Below are positions 5,758 to 14,378 of a stretch of DNA of 22,562 nucleotides, in pieces (positions within the stretch are counted from its first letter, which is position 1; the number at the start of each line of letters is the position of its first letter). The translations under genes and the position numbers were made by a program. The stretch covers positions 1-22,562 of the forward strand of contig JAFUJY010000283.1 in NCBI GenBank assembly GCA_017467985.1, written 5' to 3'. Origin of the DNA: Bacillota bacterium (lineage in GTDB: Bacteria; Bacillota; Clostridia; Lachnospirales; Bianqueaceae). Below the pieces are notes generated by a model that searched no databases, was not told the origin of the DNA, and saw only the letters and a list, made by a program, of their open reading frames with translations.

Positions 5758-8325
5758 ATGAAGAAGATTATTTCCATTCTTCTCGTAGCTGCTCTGCTGC
5801 TGACCAGCGTTATTGGCTGTAACGGCGGTACCGAAGAGTCCAGCACTACTGAGACCAGTAGCAAGACTGAAGTGAGCAGCAATGCTGAGGAATCCAGCAA
5901 GGTTGAAGAAGTTGTACCTTCCGTATACACTTACACCGACTCCGTATCCACTCTGGCTACTAACTGGAATCCCCACACCTATCAGACTACTGATGATGCT
6001 TATCCGGCAGATTTCCTGCGTACAGGTCTGTACGGCTTCATCTTCAATGATGAACTGCATCCGGTAGAGGGTAAGGACGACTTCGCAGGTTATGTTATCA
6101 TTCCTGAGATGGCTGCTTCCATGCCCGTTGACGTAACCGAGGCTGTTAAGGCTGCACATCCTGAATACAACATTCCGGAGTCTGCTACTGCTGGTTACGC
6201 TTACACCATCGACCTGAATCCCAATGCTACTTGGGAAGATGGTACCCCCATCACTGCTGATACTTATGTTTACTCCATGAAGAAGCTTCTGGATGTAAAT
6301 CTGATGAACTATCGTGCTGCTGACTACTACAGCGCTGATTTCGTTCTGGCTGGTGCTGAAGCTTATGCTAACAGCGGTACCACTCAGTATCTGGACAACG
6401 GCGTAAATGCTGGTTACACCGTGGATCAGCTGACCCTGGGTGATGACGGCGTTTACTACAGTCCCGATGGCAACAAGATGTTCATCGGTCTGGCTTTCGC
6501 ACTGGATTGGTGCGGTGGCGACACTCTGAAGGACTATGTTGATGCTTATGGTGAAACTTACTTCGACGTTACCAACTGGGAAACTCTGATCGCTATGGCT
6601 GACGAGAACGGTCTGATTCCTCTGACCGACGAGAACCTGGCTCTGTTCACTCCTGTTACCACTGGTAACGAAGCTTGGGGTGAGACCGAGGCTGATCTGC
6701 CCAACTACTTTGTATATGAGAAGTCTTATGCAGAAGTTGAGTATGATGGCACCGTTGGTCTGTTCAAGTCCGGCGACTATCAGATCACCATCGTATTTGC
6801 AAAGTCTCTGCAGGGCTTTAACCTGCTGTACAACTTGTCCGGTAACTGGATCGTATATGAAGATCTGTACGAGAGCTGCCTGAAGGAAGACAATGGCGTT
6901 TGGACCTCTACCTACAATACCAGCGTAGAGACCACCATGAGCTATGGTCCTTATAAGATGACCGAGTACCAGGCTGATAAGTCCATGCGCTTCGAGCGTA
7001 ATGAGAACTGGTATGGTTATACTGATGGTCAGCATACCTACGTTGACCCCGTTGACGGCGAGACCTATGATATGTACATGACCGACGTTATTGATACTCA
7101 GGTAGTTTCTGAAGCTGCTACCCGTAAGCTGATGTTCCTGCAGGGACAGCTGATGACCTATGGTCTGCAGTCTGAAGACTTCGCTACCTACAGAAACTCT
7201 GAGTACGTTCATGTTACTCCTTCTGAAACTATCTTCTTCCTGATCTTCAATGGTCATATGGAAGCTATCCAGGGTCGTGAAGCTAACGAAGGTTTCGACC
7301 AGACTCAGTACGACCTGGAGACCATGACTCTGCAGTCCTTCCGTAAGGCTTTCGCAGTTACTTACGATAAGGAACTGTTCTGCTCCACTATTTCTCCCGC
7401 TCGTTCCGGCGGTTATGGTATCATCGGTGAGATGTATATCTACGACCCCGATACCGGTGCTAAGTATCGTGATACCGACCAGGCTAAGCAGGCTCTGTGT
7501 GATTTCTACTCTGTAGATGTTACTCAGTATGCTTCTCTGGATGAGGCTGTTGATTCTATTACCGTTTATGACCCGGTTGCTGCTAAGACTCTGTTTACTC
7601 AGGCTTATGACGAATCTCTGGCTGCTGGCTACATCACCGACGCTGATGGCGACGGCAAGTGTGATCAGATGATTCAGATCGAGTACTGTATGTCTTCTGA
7701 CTCCGACTTCATGACTCAGACTATCGACTATCTGAACGAGAAGCTGAATGAAGTTCTGGTTGGTACTCCCTTCGAAGGTAAGATCTCTGTTATCAAGTCT
7801 GCTCTGTATGGTAATGACTGGTCCAACAAGATCCGTGAGGGTCTGGCTGACACCGTTCTGGCTGGTTGGTCTGGTTCTGCTCTGAACCCCTTCAGCTTGA
7901 CCGATCTGTACACCAATCCTGCTAAGCAGTATGATGCTGAGTGGTTTGATGCTGCTGGTACTGATATGACTCTGACTGTTGCTGGTCAGGAAGTAACCAT
8001 GAACCTGAAGCAGTGGTCTGATGCTCTGAATGGTACTACCGTAACCGTTAATGAAGTTGAGTACAACTTCGGCGAAGGTAACCTGGATATCGAAGAGCGT
8101 CTGACTATTCTGGCTGCTATCGAGGGTCAGATTCTGCAGACCTACAACTACATCCCCATGATGCAGAACGCTTCTATGGCTCTGCTGACTCAGAAGGCAT
8201 ACTATGTAATCGAAGATTACAATGCTGTAATGGGTCGTGGTGGTATTGCTTACCTGAAGTACAACTACGATGACGCTGCTTGGGCTGAGTATGTAACTTC
8301 TCAGGGCGGCGAACTGAAGTACTAA
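5758..8325 (+). CDS. Peptide ABC transporter substrate-binding lipoprotein, enlarged
   Basis: Family 5 extracellular solute-binding protein (OppA/DppA type), anchored by lipid to the outer face of the membrane, that delivers peptides to the permease encoded next. An N-terminal KK, hydrophobic stretch and lipobox VIGC put the modified Cys at 21. A Ser/Thr/Glu-rich linker (about 22-54) follows. The family layout is recognisable in NPNATWEDGTPITADTYVYS and the later NENWYG region. At 855 aa it is far longer than the usual 500-600. An EF-hand or dockerin-like DxDxDG loop lies at residues 628-636. ATG 5758 is chosen because AAAGGAGG (5742-5749) sits eight bases upstream and a signal peptide begins there; ATG 5701 would add an unlikely leader. 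Codon use is strongly biased (GCT, CTG, ACT), as expected for abundant protein. The ligand is not known from sequence. Confidence 0.9.
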   Translation: MKKIISILLVAALLLTSVIGCNGGTEESSTTETSSKTEVSSNAEESSKVEEVVPSVYTYTDSVSTLATNWNPHTYQTTDDAYPADFLRTGLYGFIFNDELHPVEGKDDFAGYVIIPEMAASMPVDVTEAVKAAHPEYNIPESATAGYAYTIDLNPNATWEDGTPITADTYVYSMKKLLDVNLMNYRAADYYSADFVLAGAEAYANSGTTQYLDNGVNAGYTVDQLTLGDDGVYYSPDGNKMFIGLAFALDWCGGDTLKDYVDAYGETYFDVTNWETLIAMADENGLIPLTDENLALFTPVTTGNEAWGETEADLPNYFVYEKSYAEVEYDGTVGLFKSGDYQITIVFAKSLQGFNLLYNLSGNWIVYEDLYESCLKEDNGVWTSTYNTSVETTMSYGPYKMTEYQADKSMRFERNENWYGYTDGQHTYVDPVDGETYDMYMTDVIDTQVVSEAATRKLMFLQGQLMTYGLQSEDFATYRNSEYVHVTPSETIFFLIFNGHMEAIQGREANEGFDQTQYDLETMTLQSFRKAFAVTYDKELFCSTISPARSGGYGIIGEMYIYDPDTGAKYRDTDQAKQALCDFYSVDVTQYASLDEAVDSITVYDPVAAKTLFTQAYDESLAAGYITDADGDGKCDQMIQIEYCMSSDSDFMTQTIDYLNEKLNEVLVGTPFEGKISVIKSALYGNDWSNKIREGLADTVLAGWSGSALNPFSLTDLYTNPAKQYDAEWFDAAGTDMTLTVAGQEVTMNLKQWSDALNGTTVTVNEVEYNFGEGNLDIEERLTILAAIEGQILQTYNYIPMMQNASMALLTQKAYYVIEDYNAVMGRGGIAYLKYNYDDAAWAEYVTSQGGELKY

Positions 8326-8348
8326 TACTTCAAAAGCTAAGTTTTTAT

Positions 8349-8385
8349 ATCCGGTGCGGTCTGCGAATCGCAGGCCGCATTGGAT
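8349..8385 (+). other. Long stable hairpin after lipoprotein gene (likely mRNA 3'-end stabiliser)
   Basis: Bases 8349-8365 and 8369-8385 form a 17-pair stem with three G-U pairs and an AAT loop. No T run follows (TAAAATTG), so it is a poor terminator but a good block to 3' exonucleases, which could leave lipoprotein mRNA more abundant than permease mRNA. Confidence 0.6.
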
Positions 8386-8406
8386 TAAAATTGAAAACAA
8401 TACAAA

Positions 8407-8440
8407 GAGGGCTTAGATTTAGGCCCTCAATGTTTTAGTT
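8407..8440 (+). terminator. Probable partial terminator between lipoprotein and permease genes
   Basis: GAGGGC (8407-8412) pairs with GCCCTC (8423-8428), extendable by two weak pairs, followed two bases later by TGTTTTAGTT. With the preceding 17-pair hairpin it makes a tandem processing/termination region. I find no good promoter between here and the permease gene, so read-through seems necessary. Confidence 0.55.
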
Positions 8441-8509
8441 ATATGTATTAAATTTGTTTGTGCTTTACGTGGTGGCCTGTGAAAAGCATGAACTTACTGG
8501 AGGATACGT

Positions 8510-9463
8510 ATGTTTAAATATGCTTTAAAACGAATTTCATTAATGTTGGTGACACTTTTTATAATCACCCTCATGTGTTTCGTGCTTGTAAGAATGCTGC
8601 CGCCTGTTGAATTAGCGCTGGGAGACCCCAAGACCGCAATCGTTGAGGCGCGTCGTGAGGCTGCTGGTTATAACAAGCCCTATCTGGTTCAGTTTGGTAT
8701 CTTCCTGAAGGATATCTTTACTGAATGGGATTGGGGTGTAAGTGAAGTAAAGTATTATGGTCAGGATGTTGCCGGTATTTTCGCTAGTAAATTGCCTGCG
8801 ACGATGATTGTAAATCTCTATTCAATTATCTTAAGTATTCCGATTGGTATTGCCCTAGGTATCTGGGCTGCTTTGAAGAAGAATAGCTGGATCGACTATA
8901 CGGTTTCTACGTTGACCATGGTATGTATCTCTGTACCGAACTTCGTATATGCGTTCCTGATTCAGTATCTCTTCTCCTATAAGCTGAATATTTTCCCCTT
9001 CTTGATGAAGTCGGGAACAAGTTATTTTACATGGGACATGTTCGTGAGTATGTTGCCTCCTGTTTTGTCTCTGTCTCTGGGTGTAATTGCCGGTTTTACC
9101 CGTACCACCCGTGCCGAGCTGACTGAAGTATTGACCAGCGAATTTATGCTGCTGGCTCGTACCAAGGGCTTGACAAGAGCCCAGGCGACGATCCGTCACG
9201 CAATGAAGAACTGTATGGTAGTTGTATTGCCTTCTATCTTTGGTGAATTCATTGGTATTATGAGCGGTTCCCTGATTATTGAGAAGATCTTTTCCGTCCC
9301 CGGTGTTGGACAGCTTTATTTGGAATCTATCAATGGACGAGATTATTCTATGTTCATGCTGTTGACGGTGTTCTATACTACGGTTGGTCTGCTGGCCAGT
9401 ATTGTTGTTGATATTAGTTACGGATTTATCGATCCGCGAATCAGAATGGGGTCTACGAAATGA
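8510..9463 (+). CDS. Peptide ABC transporter permease, OppB/DppB family
   Basis: Inner-membrane permease subunit of the oligopeptide/dipeptide importer, 317 aa, normal for the family. It has the classic start MFKYALKRI followed by a first membrane segment (about 14-30), an extracytoplasmic stretch, and five further membrane segments. The EAA-type cytoplasmic loop that contacts the ATPases lies near 211-235 (ARTKGLTRAQATIRHAMKN). The typical FSVPGVGQL and the ending DPRIRMG are present. GGAGG at 8499-8503 precedes ATG 8510. Its stop codon overlaps the next gene's start by four bases (ATGA), indicating translational coupling. It is the only transporter subunit here without a large insertion. 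Confidence 0.93.
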   Translation: MFKYALKRISLMLVTLFIITLMCFVLVRMLPPVELALGDPKTAIVEARREAAGYNKPYLVQFGIFLKDIFTEWDWGVSEVKYYGQDVAGIFASKLPATMIVNLYSIILSIPIGIALGIWAALKKNSWIDYTVSTLTMVCISVPNFVYAFLIQYLFSYKLNIFPFLMKSGTSYFTWDMFVSMLPPVLSLSLGVIAGFTRTTRAELTEVLTSEFMLLARTKGLTRAQATIRHAMKNCMVVVLPSIFGEFIGIMSGSLIIEKIFSVPGVGQLYLESINGRDYSMFMLLTVFYTTVGLLASIVVDISYGFIDPRIRMGSTK

Positions 9464-11007
9464 GTATGCAGAAGAATAATAATATGGAATATGAACACAT
9501 TCCACAGGAACAATTTGCATTTGCCCAGCTGGATGCCACTTTGCATGATAAGAAGCTGGAGACCAAGAACCGCAGTTTCTTTGCTGATGCCATGATCCGT
9601 TTCAAGAAGAATAAGTCCTCCGTTATTGCGGCTTATATTCTGCTGTTTTTGTTGATCTTTACCTTTGCAGCACCTATCATTTCTCCTTATACCATGGATA
9701 ATAAGGATAAGTTCTATGTCAATACACCTCCTTATATTGAGTCTATTGCTCAGAAGGGATGGGGTATCTTTGATGGTGCGGTTGTACGTGAAAGCCAGAA
9801 TGAGGCTTCCATGAACTACTGGAAGGGTATCGCCGAAGAGACCGGTATGAATCCTGTAATTAAAGTTTTGGGTCAGACCGGTACCACATCTATCTTCCGC
9901 GGTAAGGAGAAGATTACCTATACCTATACCATTGAAACCAATAAGTACTATGAGACAGGTATGATTTATCGTACATTCTCCTATGAAGAGTTTGATGCTA
10001 TTCAAGAGTGGCAGAATGAGACCGGTATTCAGGTGATTTATCCCTATGTTGAAACCAAGGATATTCAGGGTATTACCGATAACCCGAACCTGTGGTATGA
10101 AGTAGATGCTAAGGGTGCTGCCAAGCTGGATAAGGATGGCAATTTTGTTCCGGTTTACTCCACGAACAAAGAAGTAGAGGGAAGACCTTATAACAGTATC
10201 CGTATCGAAGGCGATGACGGCAGTTACATCTACAGTGCCCGTAAGTCCGGTGCAGTTCATTGTCGTGTTTTGTACTACAATTACTATCAGTTTATGAATG
10301 GTACTGAGCCTTTCTATATCTTTGGTACCAATAGTATGGGACAGGACCTGTTCGCCGGTATCGGTGTAGGTGCTCGTTTCTCCCTGGTATTCGCAATTGT
10401 AGTATCTGCAATTAACCTGAGCATTGGTGCCATTTATGGTGCTATCCAGGGTTACTACGGCGGCAAGGTGGACCTGATCATGGACCGTATCGCGGATATT
10501 CTGTCCGGTGTACCTTTTACCGTTGTTACTGTACTGTTCCAGCTGCACTTGGCTCAGAAAGTAGGTGTTGTACCGTCCTTCCTGTTTGCCTTCGTTATGA
10601 CCGGTTGGATTGGTATGGCAGCGCTGACTCGTAAGCAGTTCTATCGTTTCAAGAGTCAGGAGTTCGTATTTGCTGCAAGAACCCTGGGTGCTTCCGATAA
10701 GCGCTTGATGTTCAAGCATGTATTCCCCAATGCAATGGGTACCATCATCACCAGCTGTGCACTGGTTATTCCCGGTGTAATCCGTTCTGAAACCAGTATG
10801 ACTTACCTGGGTATCGTTAACCTGCAGGATCTGGCAGGGACCAGTATCGGTACACTGATGAGTCAGGGCCAGACGGCGATGACCACATCACCCCATTCAA
10901 TGCTGTATCCCGCATTGTACTTTGCATTGCTGCTGATTTCGTTTAACTTGTTCGGTAACGGTCTGCGTGACGCATTTAACCCGTCAACAAGAGGAGTGGA
11001 GGATTAA
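9460..11007 (+). CDS. Peptide ABC transporter permease, OppC/DppC family with large extracytoplasmic insertion
   Basis: Second permease subunit, pairing with the OppB-like protein. The N-terminal cytoplasmic region (1-45) and first membrane segment (about 47-68) are normal, but the conserved element FGTNSMGQDLF begins only at residue 288, where relatives have it near 80-95. About 200 residues outside the membrane are therefore extra. The rest is standard: further membrane segments, an EAA loop (ARTLGASDKRLMFKHVFPNA) and a C-terminal FNLFGNGLRDAFNP. Total length 515 aa against a usual 280-320. The added domain is rich in Tyr, Thr and Glu and should face the lipoprotein; I do not recognise it. 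ATG 9460 overlaps the oppB stop. Family call firm, role of insertion inferred. Confidence 0.92.
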   Translation: MSMQKNNNMEYEHIPQEQFAFAQLDATLHDKKLETKNRSFFADAMIRFKKNKSSVIAAYILLFLLIFTFAAPIISPYTMDNKDKFYVNTPPYIESIAQKGWGIFDGAVVRESQNEASMNYWKGIAEETGMNPVIKVLGQTGTTSIFRGKEKITYTYTIETNKYYETGMIYRTFSYEEFDAIQEWQNETGIQVIYPYVETKDIQGITDNPNLWYEVDAKGAAKLDKDGNFVPVYSTNKEVEGRPYNSIRIEGDDGSYIYSARKSGAVHCRVLYYNYYQFMNGTEPFYIFGTNSMGQDLFAGIGVGARFSLVFAIVVSAINLSIGAIYGAIQGYYGGKVDLIMDRIADILSGVPFTVVTVLFQLHLAQKVGVVPSFLFAFVMTGWIGMAALTRKQFYRFKSQEFVFAARTLGASDKRLMFKHVFPNAMGTIITSCALVIPGVIRSETSMTYLGIVNLQDLAGTSIGTLMSQGQTAMTTSPHSMLYPALYFALLLISFNLFGNGLRDAFNPSTRGVED

Positions 11008-11010
11008 TTT

Positions 11011-13170
11011 ATGGAAAACAAATTACAAGTTAGAGATCTGACGATCTCCTTCCGTACCTCCAATGGTAAGGTGCAGGCTGTTCGAGGAATCAACTTTGAC
11101 CTGGCGAAGGGCGAGACCTTGTCCATCGTTGGTGAGTCCGGTTCCGGTAAGTCCGTTACTTCTAAGGCAATCCTGGGTATTCTGGCCGGTAACTCTATCG
11201 TAGAGGGCGGCGAAATCATCTATGATGGTAAGGATTTGCTGAAGATTTCCGAAGATGAATTCCACAAGATTCGTGGTGATAAAATCGCCATGATCTTCCA
11301 GGACCCCATGTCCAGCTTGAACCCCATCGTTAAGATTGGCCGTCAGCTGACAGAGGCTATGATCCTGAAGGGCAAGGCTCGTCAGAAGGAGAGCCGCGCC
11401 AACTTTAACACCTATATGGCCGATCTGAACAAAAGTATGATCGAAGCTGTAAATGGTGCCAATGCTTCCGAACTGAGTGCAAAGTGTAAGAACTTTGACC
11501 AGTTTGAGCGTAAGCATCTGGATCTGGAAGGTGCTTATAACGAAGCTCATGCAGCTGCCAGTGAAGCGGTTGAAAATATTGAGGTACTGGCTTTCGAACT
11601 GGAGAAGAAGGGTGCAAAGGATGTTCCCTATCGTGTAAACGAAATTATCCAGCTGGCCAAGAAGTCTGTTCATGAGTATGTTGTAAAGGTAAATGCTGAG
11701 AAGGTTACCGCACTGTGTGTTGAACTGAAGGGCGAGATCAGTAAGATCAAGACTCCCGAAGGAGATGCCGCCAAGGCAATCGCAGCTCTGAAGGAACTGG
11801 GTTCCATTCTGAAGGAAGCAGTGGAGAAGACCGCTCCCAACTTCTTTGCAATGGGGTATTGCCTGACCTATGGTAAGGAAGCACTGCCCCAGGTGAGCGT
11901 AGAAGAACTGAATGCTTATATGCGCAAGTATCTGGATGACAACTTTATGTTGGACTTCATCGCTGATGCGAAGAAGGGTCTTATGTACTCCGCTGAGGTT
12001 TCTTATAAGAATAAGGAAACCGCTATTGCAGAGCTGAAGAAGTACCTGCCTGTATTTGAAGAAGATCATCTGGATGAAAAGAAGTGTAACGCAGCCCTGA
12101 AGGCGATGGCTGTGGCAGTAAAGGCCACCATCAATAAGCTGGAGCTGACCAAGGATAGTTTGAGTTATACCTTTGAGTCCGGTATGAAGGACGAAATGAA
12201 TAAGTACTTTGGTGCTGAAGGCAAGAACAAAAAGGCGCAGGCCAAGTATGATGCTGCCAAGGCCAAGTACGACCGTCAGGTTGCCAGAGGTAAGGTGATG
12301 GATTATGTGGTTCCCGCCGCTCAGATCATTGATCAGGAGCTGCTGCAGAAGAACATGATTCGTCAGATCGCCCGTCTGGTAGAGCATTACGAAGAGTCCC
12401 TGGCAAAGAAGGAACTGCGTGATTATGATGCAGAGACCGTTGCAGCCATCGATTATCTGAAGGCCAACGCTTCCGGTGTTGTAAATAAGGTAACCAAGCG
12501 TATTGCTAAGAGACGTGCCATCAAGCTGATGGAAGAAGTAGGTATTGCAGAGCCCAGAAAGAGATACAATCAGTATCCCTTCGAGTTCTCCGGTGGTATG
12601 AGACAGCGTATCGTTATCGCGATTGCACTGGCTGCTGACCCGGATATTCTGATCTGTGACGAGCCTACCACCGCTCTGGACGTTACCATTCAGTCCCAGA
12701 TTCTGGAACTGATCAATAAGCTGAAGAAGGAAAGACAGCTTTCCATTATCTTCATTACCCATGACCTGGGTGTTGTTGCCAACATGGCAGACCGTATTGC
12801 GGTTATGTATGCTGGTAAGATCGTTGAGTATGGTACTGCTGAGGACGTATTTTACGATGCAGCCCACCCCTATACTTGGGCGTTGCTGTCCTCTATGCCT
12901 GACCTGGACACCGACGAAAGACTGGAAGCGATCCCCGGAACGCCTCCCAACATGATTTATCCTCCTGTGGGCGATGCCTTTGCAGCGAGAAATAAATACG
13001 CAATGAAGATCGATTTCGAGCGTCAGCCTCCCATGTTCCAGATCTCCGATACGCACTATGCCGCTACTTGGCTGCTGCATCCGGATGCTCCCAAGGTTGA
13101 CAAGCCCAAGATCATCACCGATCGTATTGCAAGAATGAAGCAGAAAGGAAGTGCGCAAGATGCAGAATAA
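11011..13170 (+). CDS. Peptide ABC transporter ATPase, OppD/DppD family with about 380-residue insertion
   Basis: Nucleotide-binding subunit driving peptide import. Walker A GESGSGKS (41-48), Q-loop Gln97, signature SGGMRQ (527-532), Walker B with Asp550/Glu551 and switch His584 are all present, so it should be active. Between the Q-loop region and the helix RAIKLMEEVGI (near 501) lie about 380 extra residues, mostly Lys/Glu/Ala-rich and probably helical; 719 aa in total against a usual 320-350. The C-terminal oligopeptide-transporter tail is recognisable (PGTPPNMIYPP), but the Cys residues usual in that tail are absent (GDAFAARNKYAMKI). The gene starts three bases after oppC and its end overlaps oppF by 11 bases. 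Confidence 0.92.
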   Translation: MENKLQVRDLTISFRTSNGKVQAVRGINFDLAKGETLSIVGESGSGKSVTSKAILGILAGNSIVEGGEIIYDGKDLLKISEDEFHKIRGDKIAMIFQDPMSSLNPIVKIGRQLTEAMILKGKARQKESRANFNTYMADLNKSMIEAVNGANASELSAKCKNFDQFERKHLDLEGAYNEAHAAASEAVENIEVLAFELEKKGAKDVPYRVNEIIQLAKKSVHEYVVKVNAEKVTALCVELKGEISKIKTPEGDAAKAIAALKELGSILKEAVEKTAPNFFAMGYCLTYGKEALPQVSVEELNAYMRKYLDDNFMLDFIADAKKGLMYSAEVSYKNKETAIAELKKYLPVFEEDHLDEKKCNAALKAMAVAVKATINKLELTKDSLSYTFESGMKDEMNKYFGAEGKNKKAQAKYDAAKAKYDRQVARGKVMDYVVPAAQIIDQELLQKNMIRQIARLVEHYEESLAKKELRDYDAETVAAIDYLKANASGVVNKVTKRIAKRRAIKLMEEVGIAEPRKRYNQYPFEFSGGMRQRIVIAIALAADPDILICDEPTTALDVTIQSQILELINKLKKERQLSIIFITHDLGVVANMADRIAVMYAGKIVEYGTAEDVFYDAAHPYTWALLSSMPDLDTDERLEAIPGTPPNMIYPPVGDAFAARNKYAMKIDFERQPPMFQISDTHYAATWLLHPDAPKVDKPKIITDRIARMKQKGSAQDAE

Positions 13171-14377
13171 TCAAGACGTATTGCTCAAGGTTGAGCATCT
13201 TTGTCAGTATTTCCCCATGGAAGGCGGCGAGCTGAAGGCAGTAGACAACGTCAGTTTTGATATCAAAAAGGGCGAAGTTTTCGGTCTGGTAGGCGAGTCC
13301 GGCTGCGGTAAGACCACCACTGGCCGTTCCATTATCAAGCTGTACAATATCACCGGCGGAAGTGTATTCTTTAAGGGAATCCGTATTTGTGCCGGTAAGC
13401 GTTCCTATCAGGATGCCATGAAGAGTGCCAAGAAGGAATATGGCGAAAAGATTAAGAATGCTTCCAGCGAGGCTGAAAAGTCTCAGCTGAAGGCAGAACT
13501 GGATCAGATCATTGTTGAAAATAAGGCAAAGATCAAGGCTGCAAACTTCGATCAGAAGAATTGCGATAAGGAGTATTCCGAAGAACTGGTGAAGAAGCTG
13601 AATGCCAGCTATCAGCCGGCTATCGAGGCTGCTTCCGGTGAGGAAAAGGCTAAGCTGACTGCTCAGTATAAGGATGCTCTGCGCAAGGCCAAGAAGACCA
13701 AACTGGTAACTCAGATCCAGATGATCTTCCAGGATCCCATCGCCTCCCTTGACCCTCGTATGACCGTTCGCGATATCATCGCTGAAGGTCTGGTGATCCA
13801 GGGTGAGCGTGATAAGAAGGTAATTGATGAGAAGGTTTACGAAATGCTGGAACTGGTTGGTCTGGTTCGTGAGCATGCAAGCCGTTATCCCCACGAGTTC
13901 TCTGGTGGTCAGCGTCAGCGTATCGGTGTTGCCCGTGCCATCATCATGAATCCGGATCTGATCATTGCAGACGAGCCCGTATCGGCTCTGGACGTATCCA
14001 TTCAGGCTCAGGTAATTAACCTGCTGAATGACCTGCGCGATAAGTTCGGTCTGACCATTCTGTTCATTGCCCATGACCTGTCCGTAGTTAAATATTTCTC
14101 TGACAGAATCGGTGTAATGTACTTTGGTAAGATGGTTGAGCTGGCTTCTTCCGAGGAACTGTTCCTGAACCCCCTGCATCCTTACACCCGTTCTCTGATC
14201 TCCGCCATTCCGTTGCCGGACCCGATCTACGAGAAGCAGAGACAGCGTATTGTTTACAATCCGCTGGCCGATCACGATTATTCTGTGGATCAGCCTTCTT
14301 TCCGCGAAGTAAAGCCCGGTCACTTTGTAATGTGTAACGATGCTGAGTTCGAGAAGTATCAGTCCATTTTGAAGTAA
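13160..14377 (+). CDS. Peptide ABC transporter ATPase, OppF/DppF family with about 95-residue insertion
   Basis: Second nucleotide-binding subunit, expected to form a heterodimer with the OppD-like protein. Walker A GESGCGKT (45-52), Q-loop Gln191, signature SGGQR (248-252) and Walker B Asp271/Glu272 are intact. The Q-loop normally lies near residue 95-100; here a Lys/Glu/Ala-rich helical insertion separates the early beta strands (GGSVFFKGI) from IQMIFQDP. Total 405 aa against a usual 310-330. ATG 13160 is chosen because AGGAAG (13146-13151) is eight bases upstream; the in-frame GTG 13151 overlaps that site. The C-terminal tail keeps the family's PGHFVMCN. It overlaps the oppD end by 11 bases. 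Confidence 0.92.
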   Translation: MQNNQDVLLKVEHLCQYFPMEGGELKAVDNVSFDIKKGEVFGLVGESGCGKTTTGRSIIKLYNITGGSVFFKGIRICAGKRSYQDAMKSAKKEYGEKIKNASSEAEKSQLKAELDQIIVENKAKIKAANFDQKNCDKEYSEELVKKLNASYQPAIEAASGEEKAKLTAQYKDALRKAKKTKLVTQIQMIFQDPIASLDPRMTVRDIIAEGLVIQGERDKKVIDEKVYEMLELVGLVREHASRYPHEFSGGQRQRIGVARAIIMNPDLIIADEPVSALDVSIQAQVINLLNDLRDKFGLTILFIAHDLSVVKYFSDRIGVMYFGKMVELASSEELFLNPLHPYTRSLISAIPLPDPIYEKQRQRIVYNPLADHDYSVDQPSFREVKPGHFVMCNDAEFEKYQSILK

Positions 14378-14378
14378 A

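Noticed and set aside
5740..8400. Very long open frame on the minus strand opposite the binding protein gene
   Set aside because: Its composition mirrors the biased codons of the plus-strand gene, has no sensible ribosome binding site and no recognisable family; similar mirror frames occur opposite both ATPase genes.
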